Source: Riptortus pedestris
Taxonomy: Eukaryota > Arthropoda > Insecta > Hemiptera > Alydidae
Reading direction: 5' to 3'
DNA: 64,000 bases
NCBI GenBank assembly: GCA_019009955.1
Contig: CM032228.1
Span: forward strand, 257,267,501-257,331,500
Of the stretch, positions 32,498 through 44,905 are shown in pieces; the stretch's first letter is position 1, and each line of letters begins with the position of its first letter. The notes under the pieces are model-generated. The model ran no database searches, was not told where the DNA came from, and worked only from the letters and a program-made list of their open reading frames with translations. Made by a program: the position numbers and the translations under genes.

Positions 32498-33491
32498 TAT
32501 CTTGCATATGTTCGCGTTAGGCTGTGTAGCTTGTTTATTTTTGTAGAAGTCTTGATCTAACAAAACCCACGTTAAATTGTAATAAATGCATAGTGTTTTC
32601 AGCTGTTAAACCAGTAGGAAAATGTCTAGGTAATGATATTATATAATTACAAGAACTGTAGCGCTTTAAAGTAAGTATAAAAAAAATTTGAATCAAGAAA
32701 ATAGTCGAGTAATAACATTGGAAATGGGCTGAAATTCGGAACCTTGCCAATACCAATCAAAATGGAGTCCTGGGTTTGTCTTAAATTATAATTTATGGTG
32801 TTTGATTAAGTAATTCTATTAACTTTTACCTTTTATATAAATCATAAATGTAAAAAATAAATCTCTTCTTAAGATTAATTTTTAACTTTTTATTTTTATA
32901 TAATTATTTATCGGAATAATATGCTAATTTTTTCAACTGTTGAGGCTTGTCAAAACAGGTGAACACCTGACCGTCACAATTATGAAAGAATTTAACAATG
33001 TTCATAAACGATACAAATAAACCGAGGAATTCTGTAAAATGCTGTTTAATGAGTATAATTATGTAATATATTCATTCTGCTTAGACTCGTAATTAAACAA
33101 TTAATTTTATTTTTAACCACACGCGTGGTGTTGTAGCTCCAAGCAGTCTGCCAGCTGAGAGGGAGTGGTTATATAATGAGGTAAAATTAGATCAATCAGG
33201 CGCTATTCGAAGGTGGCACAACCTTATTTCTGGGAAACCTCTCGACTTGGAATGTGTCGGATAGTTGTGATTTTATTTTTGTAGAATGGAATGAGGAAAG
33301 AAGTTCGGCCACGAGAAAGAAGTCGTTTACTTGCTGACGGTTATTTCGTTTTAAACTTGGCTTGTTTTAGCACATATCAGCTAATGAGCTCCTACTCAAA
33401 ACGTGATCATATGCATTGATGTATATAATCAACAATTTTCCTCACATGTTTATCGACCCTACATTAGAAGTGACGAACATGTGGCCAGTTC

Positions 33492-33496
<5 letters not shown>
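32498..33496. other. Non-coding, nothing recognised
   Basis: About 1 kb AT-rich sequence with no recognised feature. Confidence 0.4.
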
Positions 33497-33545
<49 letters not shown>

Positions 33546-33546
33546 T

Positions 33547-33577
<31 letters not shown>
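33497..33577. repeat. (TA)n(CA)n compound microsatellite
   Basis: TA tract 33497-33541, then (CA) repeats to 33577, next to the CTAG end of a family C element. Confidence 0.97.
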
Positions 33578-33930
33578 TAGCGGTCCACTTAGAGGATATA
33601 GGGACTATCGGAGGTGTTGTCCTGCATTATATTTCAAGCGATTAGGACATTAAATTTAATAATATTATGTATAAACAAAAGCTACTTTACTAAATCTCGT
33701 TTACACTTTGTTATACGACAAAAGGGAATGTAACAAAAGTTACTCTAAATAACAAAATATACATCTTTAGTCCTGTGCATATTCGCCGAAAACCCAATAG
33801 GAACCAAAATATCGCTATTTTTAACTTTAGGCCTCCCTTACAACCCCCACTCCTGCTCCATCTGCCGGTCTCATTTGTGAATCTAAGCCATCCAAACCAT
33901 CCAGATCGTCACTCAAACGCATACAGAATA
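33578..33930 (-). mobile_element. Family C Helitron-like element, short copy
   Basis: Left edge CTAGCGGTCC and GTTGTCCTGCAT correspond, on the minus strand, to a Helitron 3' end (GGACC-GCTAG). The body carries one B-type module (CAAAAGTTACTCTAAATAACA, AATATCGCTATTTTTAA, CCCCCACTCCTG). The right part has CCATCTGCCGG and CACTCAAACGCATACAGAATATA, shared with other C copies. Confidence 0.65.
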
Positions 33931-34745
33931 TATATAATATATATTTGTCTAATAACGGTAGAGCGGTCCCAATTTTAACACGTTTAATGTAACAGTGAAG
34001 ATCAAATTCGTTAACGCCCAAAATCAGACTGGGGGGGGGTTTACAGGGAAAGAATATCGAAAATCCAAAATGTCTTCAGTATTAAAAGTTGTAAAGATAA
34101 ATTGTATAGAAGCAATCTTATTGCAAATTAAATATTTCCTTTATCATGAATATTAACGAAACATTTGGAATGTTTTAGTTTCCAGCCTACAGTAAAGCCC
34201 TCTCCTACAACAAGGTGTTATACCATGTGCCATATAATTCTTAGCTATACCAATTACTGTATACAACAAACGTTTATTGTACGAAATAATTATAAATTCA
34301 TTGCTTGATGAAGTCATGAATTATGACTTTTCGTTCTTTATTTTAAAATGTTTGTTTGATCTATACCACACTCGATATTTAACAGTTTCATCCAGTACCA
34401 TAGATCATAATTGTTATCGGCGGAAATCGGACATGGAATAGTGGGGTTTCAGAGGGGGGGGGGATTTAAAAATTCAAAATGTCTCCAGTATTATGAGCCG
34501 TGCCATAAAATATTATAGAATCATTGTTCTTTAAGCGTTGATGTTCTACAATTGTTGTCCAATGCATTTTTCGTACCTCAAGTATTGAGCGAGTTATACG
34601 TACTTGCTTGTTTTCTGCCTTCATTACTCCCCCCCCCCTTTGTTTAACATATAAATAGAGAATATGTGGTGAGAAGAGATGACAAGTTCGTTATACCATC
34701 ATTTGGGAAATCTGCTTAGTTTACGCAGGGGCTGCGTGGTGAACA
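33931..34745 (-). mobile_element. Family A fragments (two partial copies)
   Basis: 33931-34210: GTCTAATAACGGTAGAGCGGTCCC, G9 run at 34032, AAATTGTATAGAAGCAATC. 34355-34745: a second core, with a G9 run near 34457 and C9 at 34629, then AATAGAGAATATGTGGTGAGA. It ends with GGGAAATCTGCTTAGTTTACGC and a 5' hairpin whose GGG loop is inverted relative to other copies. Confidence 0.65.
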
Positions 34746-34851
34746 CTTTTTTTGTTATGAAAGGTGGAAATCCTTTTAATAGACTCTAACTACTCTCAGA
34801 CAATAAAATCATGTCAACAATGGTTTAGATAGTTAGAAATGAAGAAAAAAA

Positions 34852-35521
34852 GTCCGTTACGCAGGGCTTGAGTAAACTAAGCAGATTTCCCATGTAAAGT
34901 TTTACAATAGAGAAATCTGCATACTGGTAACACTTAACACCACCCTCAGTACATACAAACGATAATGAGAAATCTTTCAGTTAATTAAAATAAATTCCCA
35001 ACTTAAACGGCTTCTGAATTGTAAGAATAATTTATATTTTAATAACTCAAATATTAGTAGTCCAAGTACTAAAGAAGGGGGGGGGCGGACGAACAGAACG
35101 TATTTCCATCTCACAAAGTAACGAAGGAAAGGTAAGGTTAGAAACGACAGGTAAGGTTAGAAGAAGCTTCCACTTGAGCCGATCAGTTACGGAAACGGCC
35201 GACCTAATCCGATCAAATGACCCACAAACTTCATAAAAATGCAAATATCTCGGTTAATATTCAAGATAGAATATAAATGTATATAACAATACTTATAGTA
35301 ACTTTAATTTGCTGTAAGATTGGCTCTATACAATTTTTCGATTTGATGCATAGTAAGGGAGATATTTCGAATTTTCGAAAATCCTCCTCTAAACCCCCCC
35401 CCCTCCCTCTAGTCCGATTTCAGCCATTAAACGAACTTAATCTGTATTTTGTACATAAAACTGTTAAATATCCAGTTTTGTAACAATCAAATAAAAATAA
35501 AAGACCGCTAGAGCATTAACA

Positions 35522-35580
<59 letters not shown>

Positions 35581-35694
35581 GAATGGACCACATTTTCGTC
35601 ATCTCCTGGGTAGAATCGATGGACATTTGAAGAAATTAAATCGAGTCATGAGTACGACCTCAATAGCCGATATCCCTTAAGGGAAATCTGCTAA
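34852..35694 (+). mobile_element. Family A element, complete (843 bp)
   Basis: GTCCGTTACGCAGGGCTTG 5' block, AAGCAGATTTCCC, core with G9 at about 35076 and C9 near 35395, (TA)n 35526-35574, 3' block GGGTAGAATCGATGGACATTTG, and end CCCTTAAGGGAAATCTGC TAAAA. Confidence 0.87.
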
Positions 35695-35971
35695 AATGTG
35701 TAAACATCAATTTTGGAAGACAGACAGGCTCTGAGTATAAGAGCCAGTGCTTGGTGTATCAGGTTCTCCTCTTCATCAAGGTCTGCAACTCATCCTGTCA
35801 CCCTACCTGCCAGCTAGCACCACACCCTGCATCAGCTGTTGCTAGTTTCGGCTTCAGCACTTCCTATAATCCGATTTGTATTAATTAATCCTCTCCTTCC
35901 CTTTTCTCTTCATCCCCTGTTGCAACACTACATGGATAGATTCTTGAGGGGATTATCGCCCCTTTTAAAAA
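35695..35971. other. Non-coding, GC-richer than surroundings
   Basis: About 280 bp rich in CCT/CAGC trinucleotides between two A elements. No ORF or repeat family recognised. Confidence 0.35.
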
Positions 35972-36451
35972 GTCCGTCACGCAGGGGCTGCGTAAACTAA
36001 GCAGATTTCCCACGTGAAGTTTTACAATAGAGAAATCTGCCTAATAACAGCTGTAGTAGTAAGTAACCTCTAAACCTATTCACGAGAGGGACGAATAATT
36101 ACAAAAACGGCCGCCAGAGCTCACGGCGGAAAGTCCGAACATAGCCACTGCTGCCGAGCACATGCAGAATACAAATGCAAATATCTCCGTTAATATTCAA
36201 GATAGGGAATAAATGTATATAACAATATGTATAGTATATTTAATTTTCAATAAGATTGACTTTATACAATTTTTCGATCCGACGTATAGTAAGGGAGATA
36301 TTTCTAATTTTCAAAAATCCCCCTCCAAACTCCCCTCCCACTGGTCCGATTTCAGCCGTTAACGAACTTGATCTTCCTTTTTACCTAAAACGATTAAATA
36401 CCGAGTTTGGTGACGATTAAACAAAAATAGCGACAGCTAGAGCTCTAACAG

Positions 36452-36497
<46 letters not shown>
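35972..36497 (+). mobile_element. Family A element, 5' part (split by nested inserts)
   Basis: Canonical GTCCGTCACGCAGGGG start, AAGCAGATTTCCCACG, core, and (TA)n from about 36458. Family C begins within the TA tract at 36498. The corresponding 3' block is at 38237-38364. Confidence 0.82.
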
Positions 36498-36499
<2 letters not shown>

Positions 36500-37430
36500 T
36501 AGCGGACCCGACAGACGTTGTCCTGCATGATATAAAATTTAAAATATTATTTTAAAAAAAATTATAGAAAAATATATTATCAGATAATAAAATATCGCAA
36601 AAACTTGTTACACAACAGGAAATGGAAAAATGAGAGAAGGAAACGCAGACGATTTAGTTCTGAGATTAACTGGTAGAATGCGCACTACACGTTCTTAAAA
36701 ACAAACAGTTGTAGACCAATAACTGAATAAATAAAAACCCTCAACAATAATAACGCAAATACATAAATATAAATAAAGAAAAGAAAATAATTGCAACATT
36801 CAAATCAAATTAAAATAAATTTGGAAAATAAATAACAATGTCTGAAACTGAAAACCTCTCGCAGCTGAAAACATCATTATATAGATGACATACTTAAATT
36901 CTAAGGACATACATTAAAAAACCGCCTTAAAATGATAATAAATATATTACAGAAAAAGGCAATCCTCACCCAAAATCCTTATCCTATCCTACATCACAGC
37001 CCGGTATGTATGTGTATATCCCGTGTATATGCGTGTGTACATGAGGTACTTGTTTTTATTTTTGCATGGCTTGCACGTTTTTTTTCCGCCTTAGTTTTCT
37101 TCGCATGCCCTTCTTCTACGCATGATTTTTCTTTTGGTCTTTCTTTCTTTAGTCAGGTGTAGGGGAAAAAAAAAAAAAAAAAAAAATTATGAGGAAACAA
37201 CATTCGATAAAACATATTAACATTTCAATTTTTTCCAATAACTTCGCCCTTCGACCCTTCGACCGGAGACCTGCTCCATCTGCCTGGCCGATCTGCCGGA
37301 CGCCTAAACCATCCGGGGCCGTCACTCGAACGCCGTATTTAAAACTTCAAATCAAATCGGTTTCATCCGTCTAGGAGGAGTTCAGTGACATACACACGTA
37401 CGCTAGAATTATATATATAAAGATAGAGGT
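36498..37430 (-). mobile_element. Family C Helitron-like element
   Basis: Edge CTAGCGGACCCGACAGACG, GTTGTCCTGCATG; on the minus strand this gives GGGTCCGCTAGT, a Helitron-style CTAG end. The middle (about 36550-37190) is unrecognised and ends at an A21 run. The right part has CATCTGCCTGGCCGATCTGC, CATCCGTCTAGGAGGAGTTC, ACACGTACGCTAGAATTATA, shared with the copy at 37760-38212. Confidence 0.6.
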
Positions 37431-37447
37431 TGTATTAGGGGCCTGTT

Positions 37448-37755
37448 AACGCTCTAGCGGGCGTCGCAATTTTCTCTCGATCGTTACCAAAGTCCGTATT
37501 TAAACGTTTTACGTTTAAAAGACGGATCATGTTCTTCAAACGGCTCTGGAATCGGATTCATTGGGAGAGGGGATTTAGAGGGGAGGATTTTCGAAAAATT
37601 CGAAATATCTCCGATAGTTTGAGTCTGATCGAAAATATTTTTTAGAGATCCAATCTTCTTTGCAAATTAAAAGGTTCTATAAACGTTGTCATGCACCTTT
37701 TTTCACTGTCTTTAATATTAACCGAGATATCGGCCGTTTTTTAGTTTTCGGCCTT
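37448..37755 (-). mobile_element. Family A core fragment
   Basis: GTTAACGCTCTAGCGGGCGTCGC, TCGATCGTTACCAAAGTCCG, GAGAGGGGATTTAGAGGGGAGG, ACCGAGATATC. A plain A core in minus orientation without 5' or 3' blocks. Confidence 0.65.
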
Positions 37756-38212
37756 CAGTAAACCCCCACTCTCGTTCGAACTTAAAAAATTGGAGTACAT
37801 TTATAAATATGTTAGAACTAATGCTTAATTCACATACCGAGTTTTTTTTTCAGTTCGGTTCAATCGATGATCACCCAAAAAAATTGTTGGCCCCCCTCTT
37901 TACTTTTATAGTGTTTATCTCGTTTAAAACTTTAAACACAACTACAAAACTTTCAATATGACAAAAATACTCTAAATAACAACATAAACAACTCTTATCC
38001 TGTGCATATTTGCCGAAAAACCAATAGGAAACGAAATACGGCTATTTTTAATTTCAGGCCTCCCTCACTACCCCCACTCCTGTTCCATCTGCCTGGCCGA
38101 TCTGCGGCGCTAAACCATCCGGGGCGTCACTCGAACGCGTATTTAAAAATTCAATCAAATCGGTCCATCCGTCTAGGAGGAGTTCAGTGACATACACACG
38201 TACGCTAGAATT
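37756..38212 (-). mobile_element. Family C Helitron-like fragment
   Basis: Contains a B/C-type module (AAATACTCTAAATAACAACATAAACAACTC, CCGAAAAACCAATAGGAAACG) followed by the C-specific CATCTGCCTGGCCGATCTGC and GTCTAGGAGGAGTTCAGTGA, repeating the end of the previous C copy. Confidence 0.65.
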
Positions 38213-38236
38213 ATATATATAAAGATATATATATAT

Positions 38237-38364
38237 AATTTTGAACGGACCTCATTTTCGTCATCTCCTGGGTAGGATCGATGGACATTTGAAGAAATTT
38301 TTCGAAACTCGCGTCATGAGTACGACCTCAATAGCAGATTTCCCTTAAGGGGAATCTGATAAAA
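38237..38364 (+). mobile_element. Family A 3' block (continuation of 35972 element)
   Basis: AACGGACCTCATTTTCGTC, CCTGGGTAGGATCGATGGAC, GTCATGAGTACGACCTCAATAGC, CCCTTAAGGGGAATCTGATAA. It closes the A element split by about 1.7 kb of nested C and A sequence. Confidence 0.75.
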
Positions 38365-38469
38365 GAGTATCTGGGGGCATCAGCTAGGCCATGCGAGATA
38401 TAACGTTGCCTTTAATTATCTTCATAAACCTAGACCAATGGGTTAGATTTGAATTAGTTCAGTGACGTA

Positions 38470-38530
38470 AGCACCCAGGCCAGAAAAGGGTGATACCTGT
38501 AGATAGTTCGTCCCCATTAGCTATAGATCA
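38470..38530 (+). mobile_element. SINE 3' fragment
   Basis: CCAGAAAAGGGTGATACCTGTAGATAGTTCGTCCCCATTAGC matches the conserved SINE middle. No boundaries resolved. Confidence 0.55.
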
Positions 38531-38984
38531 CCCATTTGCAAAACGATAACGTTAGTTTTCCCAGTACCAGCAATTTGTACTTCACTATTGCATGATTCGA
38601 CAATTAAACGCTTCATGTTACACCAAAGCTAGCGTTTCATGCTGCACCAAAGTTCACCTACTTAAAAATATCCTTCAGGCGTGAAGTTATTAAATTTAGT
38701 TTTTTGCAAAAAAAAAAAAAGTCTTTAATTTATTTATTTTTTTTAATAGATTTAACATATTAGAGCAGATCGTTAGAGAGTTTTACGCCTGAAAATGATA
38801 ACCTTTCTGAGAAATATTTATGTCTGTGATTGAAGTTATTCTTGTTTTATTTTTCAGAAAGAGTATTCTTGGTACAAATATATTGAAGGGAAAGCCACTA
38901 TTTTTGACTCCTTGTTCAAGACTCAACGGCACGAGTCTATCGACTTTCTGTTTATTATAAACCTTGTTATCTCTTCTCCTCATT

Positions 38985-39074
38985 TCTTTAGTAAAAATAT
39001 ATATATTGATATATATATATATATATATAAATAAAATATATATATATATATATTTATATATATATTTATATATT
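38985..39074. repeat. (TA)n-rich microsatellite
   Basis: Interrupted TA repeats leading into the GA tract. Confidence 0.9.
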
Positions 39075-39870
39075 GAGAGAAGAGAGGGAGAGAGAGGGAG
39101 AGTAGAGAAGAGAGTGAGAGAGAGGAGAGAGGAGGAGAGTGAGTCGATGTGTCGAGAGAGTGAGAGTGTGAGAGAGAGAGAGTCGAGGGGAGGAGAGTGA
39201 GAGTAGAGAGAGGAGAGGAGAGGACTTGATGAGTGAGAGGTGAGTGAGGGAGAGAGAAGAGAGTGAGAGAGAGAAGTGAGAGAGAGATGAGAGAGTGAGA
39301 GAGAGAGAGGAGTGAGAGAGAGAGAGCAGAAGAGGAATAGAGAGAGAGAGATGAACGGAGAGGAGTGAGTGTGTGGATACGTAGAGTAGAGAGAGTGGAG
39401 TGGAGAGAGAGGATGAGAGAGAGAGAGAGAGTGACCGCGTGGAGAGTGAGAGAGTGTGAGAGCGTGCAGAGAGAGAGTCGGTGAGTGAGAGTGAGTGAGT
39501 GAGTCGAGAGAGTGAGGAGATGTGAGAGAGAATAGAGAGAGAGAGGAGAGAGAGAGAGAGAGTGAGAGAGTAGAGAGTCGACGAGTGTGAGAAGAAGGTG
39601 GGTGATGTGAGAGGTGTGGGGTGAGTGTGTGTGTGAGGTGTGTGTGTGAGAGAGTGTGGAGAGAGAGAGAGAGAGAGAGGTGGGAGAGTGGAGTGTGAGA
39701 AGAGAGTGATGGAGCAGTGAGAGAGTGAAGAGAGTGAGAGAGAGAGAGAGTGAGAGAGAGAGGAGAGTAGAGATGTGAGGAGTCCAGAGAGAGAGACGAG
39801 GAGAGAGAGAGAGAGAGAGGAGAGTGTAGAGAGAGAGAGAGATAGAGAGAGCAGGGAGAGAGAGAGAGAG

Positions 39871-39917
<47 letters not shown>

Positions 39918-40336
39918 GAGAGAGAAGGAAGAGAGAGAGGAGAGTGAGAGTGTGAGAGAGATGAGAGAGAGAGAGAGACGAGAGAGAGACGAGTGTGGGA
40001 GCTGGGGGTGAGTGGTGGGAGAGACAAGAGAGAGATGAGTGAAGAGAGAGAGAGAGAGAGTAGAGAATGAGGAGATATGAGTGAGAGAGAGTGAAGAGAG
40101 AGAGAGAGAGAGATCGAGAGAGAGAGAGAGATGATGGAGAGAGGAGAGAAGAGATGAGAGAGAAGAGAGAAGAGAGAAGAGAGAAGAGAGAGAGTGAGAG
40201 AGAGAGATAGAGAGGGAGAGAGAAGGGATGAGAAGAGAGGAGAGAGAGGAGAGAGAGAGTGAAAGACGGAGAGAGAGAGAGAGAGAGAGAGAGGGAAGAG
40301 AGAGAGAGAGAAGAGAGAGCGAGAGATGAGAGAGAG

Positions 40337-40384
<48 letters not shown>

Positions 40385-40416
40385 GACAGAGAGAGAGAGA
40401 GAGAATATAGAGAGAT

Positions 40417-40453
<37 letters not shown>
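39075..40453. repeat. (GA)n low-complexity tract, ~1.4 kb
   Basis: Almost entirely GA with scattered T, C and GT variants; strongly purine-rich on the plus strand. Reading it on the minus strand gives long Ser/Leu-only ORFs (414 and 512 codons at 38783-40027 and 39066-40604), which are compositional artefacts and not genes. Confidence 0.97.
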
Positions 40454-40458
<5 letters not shown>

Positions 40459-41067
40459 CTCTGGAGCACCGCTAGGGTTTGGATGCCATGCATTGATCTA
40501 CAGATATGTTTCCAAAGGTGCAATATAGGAATACGGAACATATGTACATCTTCCATCATACCACATCCAATTGTATAACAAAATACCAAACCAGCCTGCA
40601 CCACTTGGTATTAGGCATCAACAAGTAGCAGCCGAGATATCTCACATCCTAGTGGAGTATGATGATGCAACTCAAGGAATCCCTCCATGGAACCACCAAC
40701 CTCCTGCAATAGACGGCAAACTGCCGAATATAGATACTAATACTAAAATACATGAGATATATGACTACTTAAATACACGCCAAGATTTCAAAAAATTATA
40801 CACGGGTGGTACATAAAATGAGGAAAATATAGAGAAGGCAGTGGTGCAAGGAGATATAAGAAATAAATAAAAGTTGTCAGCGTATACATACCTCCATGCT
40901 GCAAGCAATAACGACACGATTCTACCTCAAAACAGACAGCAATCAAACACATTTTTAGGTGTGCTCTGATTTCATGTCAGATCTGCAATGCATACAGAAC
41001 CCTCAGAAAGCCCAACTATCAATAAATAATGTTCACAATTCCTTGCATATCCTGAAGAATAAAAATA

Positions 41068-41110
<43 letters not shown>

Positions 41111-41490
41111 AAACTACCATGGACACCTGAACACTCCGGAATTGCAGGAAATGAGGCTGCTGATAAAGAAGCAGTTTATATGGGAAGGGTCCAACCCAAG
41201 CCAATGATATGAGCAGCTGGCTAAATAGCAAAGTCCATAGTAGCTGGGACTCAATGTGGAAGGAAGTAGCCATCGCAAACAATTTACGAAATATAAAAGA
41301 TCCTTTATATTTCGTAAGGGCAAGGCATGGTACCCTCAGAGGCATACGAAAAGAACTGGTAGTGACTACCAGGATGCGTATAGGCCACACGAATCTTACG
41401 CACATACACTATTAACTAAAGTTCCCCAACGACAATGCGAAATATACCATGATCCACTCACAATACTCCAACTTATAGAAGAATGAAAAT
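40454..41490 (+). pseudogene. LINE relic: pre-RNase H, RNase H and C-terminal region
   Basis: 40571-40816 resembles the linker between RT and RNase H of I-type LINEs and ends KKLYTGGT, where RNase H would start (YTDGS). Further on, in broken frames, come SDLQCIQNPQK (about 40980), then WTPEHSGIAGNEAADKEA (41107-41170), the C-terminal RNase H signature. LRGIRKELVVTTRMRIGHT is at 41330-41390. A tract of 38 A interrupts RNase H at 41071-41108. The domain is decayed and cannot be expressed as one protein. Confidence 0.75.
41071..41108. repeat. Poly-A tract (A38)
   Basis: An uninterrupted A run inside the LINE RNase H relic. It could be the tail of an inserted retrocopy or simple expansion. Confidence 0.95.
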
Positions 41491-41698
41491 CGGTGCAAAT
41501 TATTTTCGAAGATTTAGACATTCCTATAAACATAAAATTACAAGAGACTTCACAAGCAGTTGATACAATTATTTCGGTACTAACAAAGCTATCTCTATAT
41601 AATCAAATTTAAGCATTGTATAATATGATATAAGAATATTTAATTATTCCTATGTACATAAAATTACAAGAACATAATGAAAACACACGATGTAGATA

Positions 41699-41972
41699 CA
41701 GGGCCCCCGCTACAATGTGTGCAAAGTGTGTAATGCACACGGGCACCATTCTTCAGGTTGGCGCTAAAACTAAGGGCCCAAAAACAAATTTAGATTTTAT
41801 TCTGTTTATTTCATTTTGATATTTTAGTCTACAAATAAATATGACTTTTAAAGTGTAGTTCTTTGCTTTATTTCAAGCACCTACCTACCATAAAAAAAAG
41901 ACAATTCGAAATGCCCTAAGGGGCGCCAAAATCCTTTTTGCACACAGGCGCCAGAAACCCTTACGGGGGTCC
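41699..41972. mobile_element. hAT-like MITE candidate
   Basis: Left end CAGGGCCCCCGCTA and right end, read inverted, CAGGACCCCCGTAAGG form terminal inverted repeats of about 11 bp starting CAGG. Internal GTGTGCAAAGTGTG and GGCGCCA motifs are symmetrical (TGTGTGC, GGCGCC). An 8-bp target duplication is not evident. Non-coding. Confidence 0.55.
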
Positions 41973-42369
41973 TGCCCCGTGATAAAATAGCATCAATGCA
42001 CATTTTACTATTAGTATTAATACCTAGTTTCTAGCTAAGTTGTAGAATGCTATCTGTCATATGAGTATATCGTTAGTGAGTAAGCGATTGATGAAGCAGC
42101 GAGGAAGAGAACCAGTCCTAGAAGTGTGTAGCTCTATGGGCAGCGAGGTAGGGGTAATTGGAGGATGAGTCGGTGGCCTTGCCCCGCCCTCTGTCGGCCT
42201 TCTCATCTCCTACTGGGCTTCATCTTAACATGGACTGTTACTATATCCTTGAAGCTATTGCCAAGTCAACGGCATCAGAACACTTGCACAGTATGCCTTC
42301 TCTCTCGAACGGGGAATTGGATAGAACAATAACCTCCAACTGACACTGTTGGCATTATGAAACAAAAAA
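41973..42369. other. Non-coding, nothing recognised
   Basis: No repeat or gene recognised. A 61-codon ORF at 42158-42343 has no known domain. Confidence 0.35.
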
Positions 42370-42855
42370 GTGCGTCACGCAGGGGCTGCGTAAACTAAGC
42401 AGATTTACCACGTAAAGTTATACAATAGAGAAATCTCCATACGAGTGCCGATCAGTTACGGAAACGGCCGAACTAGCTTTCGGCGGGAACCATAGCACAT
42501 AATAAAAATAAAAATATCTCGGTTAATATTCAAGATAGAGAATAAGTGTATATAACAATATTAATAGTAAATTTAATTTGTAATATGATTGGTTCTATAC
42601 AATTTTTCGATCCGATGCATAATAACGGAGATATTTCGATTTTTCGAAAATCCCCCCTCAAACTAAACCCCCCTCCCTCTGGTACGATTTCAGCCATTAA
42701 CGAACTTGATCTGTTTTTTACATAAAAAACGGTTAATATCGAGTTTCGTAACGATCAAACAAAAATTATGGACCGCTGGAGCGGTGACAGACAAATATAT
42801 ATATATATATATATTTATATAATATATATATATATATATATAATATATATTTATA
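42370..42855 (+). mobile_element. Family A element, 5' part (interrupted)
   Basis: GTGCGTCACGCAGGGG start, AAGCAGATTTACC, core with ACCCCCCTCCCTCTGG, GACCGCTGGAGCGGTGAC, and (TA)n 42796-42855 with breaks. An unrelated insert follows, and the 3' block is at 43294. Confidence 0.82.
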
Positions 42856-43249
42856 GGGTTTGTTATTCTTCTCGGCAGTTTTGGTCCAATGTTGGTGAAA
42901 ATAATTCATTAGTTTATGCCAATATTTCGAGAATTCTTTATTTTCTCTTCTATAGGGCTGTTAAAGATTACATGTACTACTTTATAATTTTGCACTTTGT
43001 TATTACCACGGTTATTGTAAAAGGGTGTTTTTTTTTATTATGTACTTACCAGACTAAATAATCTATAAAACTATATACATTCTTATTTGCACTAATGACT
43101 AGGGTTATACTACCTTCTTGTTTTGTTTAACAGCAGGGTTCACAGCCTTTTGTATGTTTATATATTTATAGTATGGTTGTCTCCTCTACTCACTCATCGG
43201 AAGAATAACACACCCTATATAATTCAAAATTGGTCGAAAACATCAGAAC

Positions 43250-43252
<3 letters not shown>
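42856..43252. other. Unrecognised insert between two TA tracts
   Basis: About 400 bp of non-repeat-looking sequence (GGGTTTGTTATTCTTCTCGG to AAAACATCAGAACAAT) sits exactly where the TA tract of the A element should be continuous. No inverted ends or ORF of note were seen. Confidence 0.6.
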
Positions 43253-43299
<47 letters not shown>

Positions 43300-43418
43300 G
43301 AACGGACCTTATTTTCGTCATCTACTGGGTAGGATTGATGGACATTTGAAGACATTTTTCGAAACTCGGGTCATGAGTACAACCTCAATAGCTGACAGCT
43401 TAAGGGAGATCTGCTAAA
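43253..43418 (+). mobile_element. Family A 3' part (continuation of 42370 element)
   Basis: (TA)n then AACGGACCTTATTTTCGTC, CTGGGTAGGATTGATGGAC, GTCATGAGTACAACCTCAATAGC, and the decayed palindrome GCTTAAGGGAGATCTGC TAAAA. Confidence 0.8.
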
Positions 43419-44005
43419 AATGTAATGCATCAATGTGTTAACAATATTGCTTCTATAACATTTTTTGATCTGACTCATAATAAGGCAGATATCTTGAATT
43501 TTCGAATTGCCCTCCAACTCTAAAGCCCCTTTAATCCTAGTCCAATTTCTGCCAATAACAAATATTACCTTTAGTGTTGACTGAAACAGTTAAATATCGA
43601 GTACGCTATAGATCAAATAAACATTTTGAGACAAGAATGTAAAATATTAATTTATGACATTTTCGCTCAACGACTTTGCATGTATCACACATATTAAAAG
43701 TTTCTTGAAAAGAATATTTGGTATTTAAGATTAGTACAAAGAGGTTCAAGATATAACAGCTTGTTCTTAATATGACATGAGAAGGAGCGTGAATGTAATT
43801 AAAGTTGAAAGCTAAAAAATCCAAATAATTTTAATTAAGATTGGCTATGTACATTGTTTCGATCCGACTTATACTAAAGGAGATATTTCAGATTTTCGAA
43901 TTCCCCTCCCCTAAATCCCTTCTCCCCCGGATCCGATTTAGCCTTAACTAACTCGATTTTCTTTTAACACTAAACGATTAAATATCGATTTTGGGTGTGT
44001 ATCTT

Positions 44006-44007
<2 letters not shown>
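43419..44007 (+). mobile_element. Family A core fragments
   Basis: Two partial cores: 43419-43615 (CTATAACATTTTTTGATCTGAC, GGCAGATATC) and 43640-44007 (AATATTTGGTATTTAAG, ACATGAGAAGGAGCG, TTCGATCCGACTTATAC, TAAATATCGATTTTGG). The second ends at a TA tract (44008-44062). Confidence 0.6.
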
Positions 44008-44810
<803 letters not shown>

Positions 44811-44814
44811 GATC

Positions 44815-44905
44815 AGGACCTCATTTTCGTCATCAGTAGGATCGCTGGACATTTGACATTTTTCGAAAACCTTGTCATGAGTACCTAAATAGGTAATTTC
44901 ACTAA
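44815..44905 (+). mobile_element. Family A 3' block fragment
   Basis: AGGACCTCATTTTCGTCATC, GTAGGATCGCTGGACATTTG, CTTGTCATGAGTACC; the terminal palindrome is lost. Its microsatellite is the TA tract before the foldback element. Confidence 0.65.

Noticed and set aside
38783..40604. ORFs of 414 and 512 codons on the minus strand
   Set aside because: They are translations of a CT/GA low-complexity tract (Ser/Leu only) in two overlapping frames, with no domain and no expected codon pattern.
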